A stretch of DNA of 64,000 nt from NCBI GenBank assembly GCA_902536555.1, contig CACAXR010000001.1, positions 124,001 through 188,000 of the forward strand. The letters run 5' to 3'. This DNA comes from an uncultured Prochlorococcus sp. GTDB lineage: Bacteria; Cyanobacteriota; Cyanobacteriia; PCC-6307; Cyanobiaceae. The position numbers and the translations under genes were made by a program. Positions 61,435-64,000 of this stretch are shown in pieces; position 1 is the first letter of the stretch, and each line of letters begins with the position of its first letter. Below the pieces are notes generated by a model. That model made no database searches. It was not told where the DNA came from and worked only from the letters and a program-made list of their open reading frames with translations.

Positions 61435-63128
61435 AATTTTTACTTGCCCAAATAAATCCAGTTGTTGGAGATTTAGAGGGTAATGCAAAAAAAATACTTA
61501 ATATTGCCTTGAAAGCTAGCTCAATTTCTGCTGATTTTGTTCTTACTCCAGAATTATCATTATGGGGATATCCTGCAAATGACTTACTTTTTAAAAAAAA
61601 TTTAATCAAAAATCAATACCAAATTCTTGATCAATTAGCTTTAGATATTAATAAAAAATATGGCAACTTAAGCATCTCAATCGGAATTGCTGAAAAAGTA
61701 AATGATTCTTTTTTTCCTAATCTTTATAATTCTATTGCGTTGGTTGAGGGCGGTGAATGGAAAATAATTGCTCGGAAAATTATTCTTCCCACTTATGAAG
61801 TATTTGATGAGAAAAGATACTTTAGATCAGAAGAAAAAGTTTCGGTATTGATTAAACAAATTAAAAATAAAACTTGGCGACTTGGCTTTACTATATGTGA
61901 GGATTTATGGGTAAACAAAGATATAGAAGGTAGAGGAATCCATAGAAAAAATCCCATTATTGATTTAAAGAAAAAAAAAGTTGATATTTTAGTAAATTTA
62001 TCAGCCTCCCCATACACTCTGAAAAAGTTAGAGCTAAGATCCAAGGTTTCCAGTTTTGCTGCACAATATCTTCAAGTACCGCTGATTTATGTCAACCAGA
62101 TTGGAGCAAATGATAATTTAATTTTTGATGGAAATAGTTTTATTCTTGATAAGAATGGATCTAAAATTAAGCAATTAAAATCTTTTTCGGAAGATCTCTC
62201 CAGCTGGGAAATTAAGCAAACAAAACCTGAAAAAAATGAATTTAAAAACTCCGAAATGTCATCAATTTTTGATGCATTAGTCCTTGGTGTTAAAGATTAT
62301 GCAAAAAAATGTGGATTTAAAACAGCTTTAGTTGGATTAAGTGGTGGTATTGATTCAGCACTTGTCTCAGCAATTGCTACAGCGGCTCTAGGAAGTGATA
62401 ATGTTTATTGCGTTTCAATGCCCTCTAAGTGGAGCTCATCTCATTCGAAGAGTGATGCAAAAGATTTAGCAAGAAGATTAAAGATAAGTTTCAAGAGCAT
62501 TCCAATTGAAAACCTAATGACCTCTTTTGAAGAATCATTTATAAAAACCATATCTTTCGAGATGGCTGAAATAACAAATCAAAATATTCAGTCAAGGATA
62601 AGAGGCACACTTCTTATGGCTTTAGCAAATCAAGAAAAGCATTTGTTACTCTCAACAGGCAATAAATCAGAACTAGCCGTAGGATATTGCACACTTTATG
62701 GTGATATGAATGGGGGATTATCGGTAATTGGGGATTTATATAAAACTAATGTTTTTAAATTATGCAATTGGCTTGATAGTGAAGATTCAATTAATAGTAG
62801 AAAGTTATATATGTTAGATACTAATTTAGATATAATTGGAGAAAATATACGCAAAAAAGCTCCAAGTGCTGAATTAGGGCCTAATCAATTAGATACTGAT
62901 TCTCTACCACCTTACTCTATTTTAGATGAAATTCTTAAAGGAATTATTGAAGAGAAAAAAGATTTACAACAACTAGAAGAAGATGGTTATAAAAAAGATT
63001 TAATTTTAAAAATTATCTCTTTAATAAAAAAAGCGGAATTTAAAAGAAAGCAGGCTCCTCCAATACTAAAACTAAGCAGTCAATCATTAGGAAGTGACTG
63101 GAGAGTTCCCATAGCAATATCTTATTAA
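61431..63128 (+). CDS. nadE: Glutamine-dependent NAD+ synthetase
   Basis: 565 aa. N-terminal nitrilase-type amidase with Glu (LTPELSLWGYP), Lys (KIILPTYEVFDEKRYF) and Cys (FTICEDLW) of the catalytic triad. The C-terminal synthetase has the PP-loop LVGLSGGIDSALV. Converts NaAD to NAD+ using glutamine, following nadD. Confidence 0.95.
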   Translation: MKFLLAQINPVVGDLEGNAKKILNIALKASSISADFVLTPELSLWGYPANDLLFKKNLIKNQYQILDQLALDINKKYGNLSISIGIAEKVNDSFFPNLYNSIALVEGGEWKIIARKIILPTYEVFDEKRYFRSEEKVSVLIKQIKNKTWRLGFTICEDLWVNKDIEGRGIHRKNPIIDLKKKKVDILVNLSASPYTLKKLELRSKVSSFAAQYLQVPLIYVNQIGANDNLIFDGNSFILDKNGSKIKQLKSFSEDLSSWEIKQTKPEKNEFKNSEMSSIFDALVLGVKDYAKKCGFKTALVGLSGGIDSALVSAIATAALGSDNVYCVSMPSKWSSSHSKSDAKDLARRLKISFKSIPIENLMTSFEESFIKTISFEMAEITNQNIQSRIRGTLLMALANQEKHLLLSTGNKSELAVGYCTLYGDMNGGLSVIGDLYKTNVFKLCNWLDSEDSINSRKLYMLDTNLDIIGENIRKKAPSAELGPNQLDTDSLPPYSILDEILKGIIEEKKDLQQLEEDGYKKDLILKIISLIKKAEFKRKQAPPILKLSSQSLGSDWRVPIAISY

Positions 63129-64000
63129 TCACTATAAGAACACTCTTGGATTTTTTTTAAAGGCCGTTTAACTGAATCAAGGTTGATACCTTTTTTGATA
63201 GCAAGAATTATGCCTGCCGCTTCTAAATAATTATCAACTTCAAAAAGATTGGGATAATTATAAAACTCATTTGTCACTTTTAATGTATTTTTATTTTTTA
63301 CAGAGATAATATTTAAACCTTTTTCAATCCCTGCTAGTACTGCTTCTCCTCCTAATGCGCCATTAGGAATAACAATCGATTCAATCTGATCAGGGTGTAG
63401 TGAGATTGATTCATTTTTAGCAGGCAGTTCAACAATATCAGGTGCATTGCTTAACCCAATCAGTACAGATGGTAAAAAAGTGTATCCAATTTCTTCTGCA
63501 GCTGCACGCGGATCTAAATTTTCATTCAATTCAATTGGATTTAAAGCAGGTGCGTGAGCACAGGGTACTTTTAAAAATTTGCTTATTAAATGACTTATAA
63601 CTGCTTCGACTCCAGCAATAGGATCAACCCCTTTTCCCTCTCGATAGATATTTGTTTCTAAAGAATCTGGATCATCTGGAAATTTTGCCACAATTGCTAT
63701 TGCCGTAACTCCTTTTTCTATTAAACATTTTCCAGCATCAATTAGAGTATCAGGATTTTCAATTGTGCCACCACTGATTTTTGAAGAATCAGAATCAATA
63801 ACTATGTTTAATGGCTTTCTTGTAATCACATAAGAATGAACATTAATTCCTAAAGTAGAAACACATGCATCAGCAACTTGTAAATGCCTCACTAATATTT
63901 CTTTTTCAATGGCTGAATCAAAAATTATCCCGATTTTCTGTTGCTTTACCCTTTTTAAAGCAATTTCTCCTTTAGCAAGTCGGTCTAAACTATAACCCTC
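63125..64000 (-). CDS. DUF3326 family protein, 5' end outside window
   Basis: The frame runs to the last base of the window (EGYSLDRLAKGEIALKRVKQ...), so the start lies beyond. The visible part contains CVSTLGINVHSYV, GVDPIAGVEAVISHL and IPNGALGGEAVLAGIEKG, typical of DUF3326 in cyanobacteria. Function unknown. Convergent with nadE, overlapping by 4 bp. Confidence 0.85.
   Translation of the reverse strand, partial: EGYSLDRLAKGEIALKRVKQQKIGIIFDSAIEKEILVRHLQVADACVSTLGINVHSYVITRKPLNIVIDSDSSKISGGTIENPDTLIDAGKCLIEKGVTAIAIVAKFPDDPDSLETNIYREGKGVDPIAGVEAVISHLISKFLKVPCAHAPALNPIELNENLDPRAAAEEIGYTFLPSVLIGLSNAPDIVELPAKNESISLHPDQIESIVIPNGALGGEAVLAGIEKGLNIISVKNKNTLKVTNEFYNYPNLFEVDNYLEAAGIILAIKKGINLDSVKRPLKKIQECSYSD

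Overview
The window is a low-GC (roughly 30%), gene-dense cyanobacterial chromosome segment that looks like high-light-adapted Prochlorococcus. The support is three high-light-inducible protein genes, Prochlorococcus-type desaturases and DUF families, a dense set of tiny single-span membrane proteins, and core cyanobacterial genes (rpoZ, PSRP-3/Ycf65, atpB/atpE-type ATP synthase subunits, groESL). No complete tRNA, rRNA, CRISPR array or transposase was found.

Layout. 0-8.6 kb is core: an SDR, murD, pirin, DUF1643/DUF2214, a GAF protein, a flavoprotein and an EamA transporter. 8.6-19.8 kb is a hypervariable-looking stretch with more than 20 very small proteins, two membrane desaturases, three hli genes and candidate sRNAs. 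19.9-23.8 kb returns to mixed core and small genes (LptF/G-type permease, DUF1543, a zinc-ribbon protein, a DoxX-like gene with two frame slips). 23.8-28.5 kb is accessory: a DUF3804/NTF2-like gene, an operon of four overlapping tiny proteins, Cys-tailed small proteins and repeated noncoding elements. 28.5-35.8 kb holds a cupin, a LOG-family protein and a glycan-type cluster (GT39, GT2, GtrA, TPR/GT41). 36.0-46.4 kb is a composite genomic island. 46.4-64.0 kb is core again: EVE, rpoZ, Hsp70, pyrR, gpmI, secG, groESL, atpD/atpC, pepP, an Era-like GTPase, nadD, nadE and DUF3326.

Main discovery. The 36.0-46.4 kb island is built from four back-to-back modules separated by truncated copies of the 5' end of the EVE-domain gene. 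The only intact copy lies at the right edge (46374). Each junction carries the first 12-16 codons of EVE with a shared 19-22 bp core. Each of the first three modules carries at both ends its own pair of tandem 11-bp direct repeats: ATTCTAGCAAA for module 1, TACTCAAACTT for module 2 and TATTCACACTT for module 3. This is the geometry of a common integrase core site with element-specific arm-type sites. I infer a serial array of small integrative elements that use the 5' end of a protein-coding gene as attachment site and re-supply its promoter. None of them contains a recognisable integrase.

Other recurring signals. A leader with a TTGACA box, a GTCGATCTAAA motif and usually a terminator-like hairpin sits directly before SD-less start codons at six sites. 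A second conserved leader and divergent hairpin flank Cys-tailed or other small proteins. A ~230-bp RNA-like element occurs twice, 16 kb apart. The last module (a COG0523-like protein with two metallophosphoesterases) has a Fur/Zur-like box upstream, suggesting metal-stress cargo.
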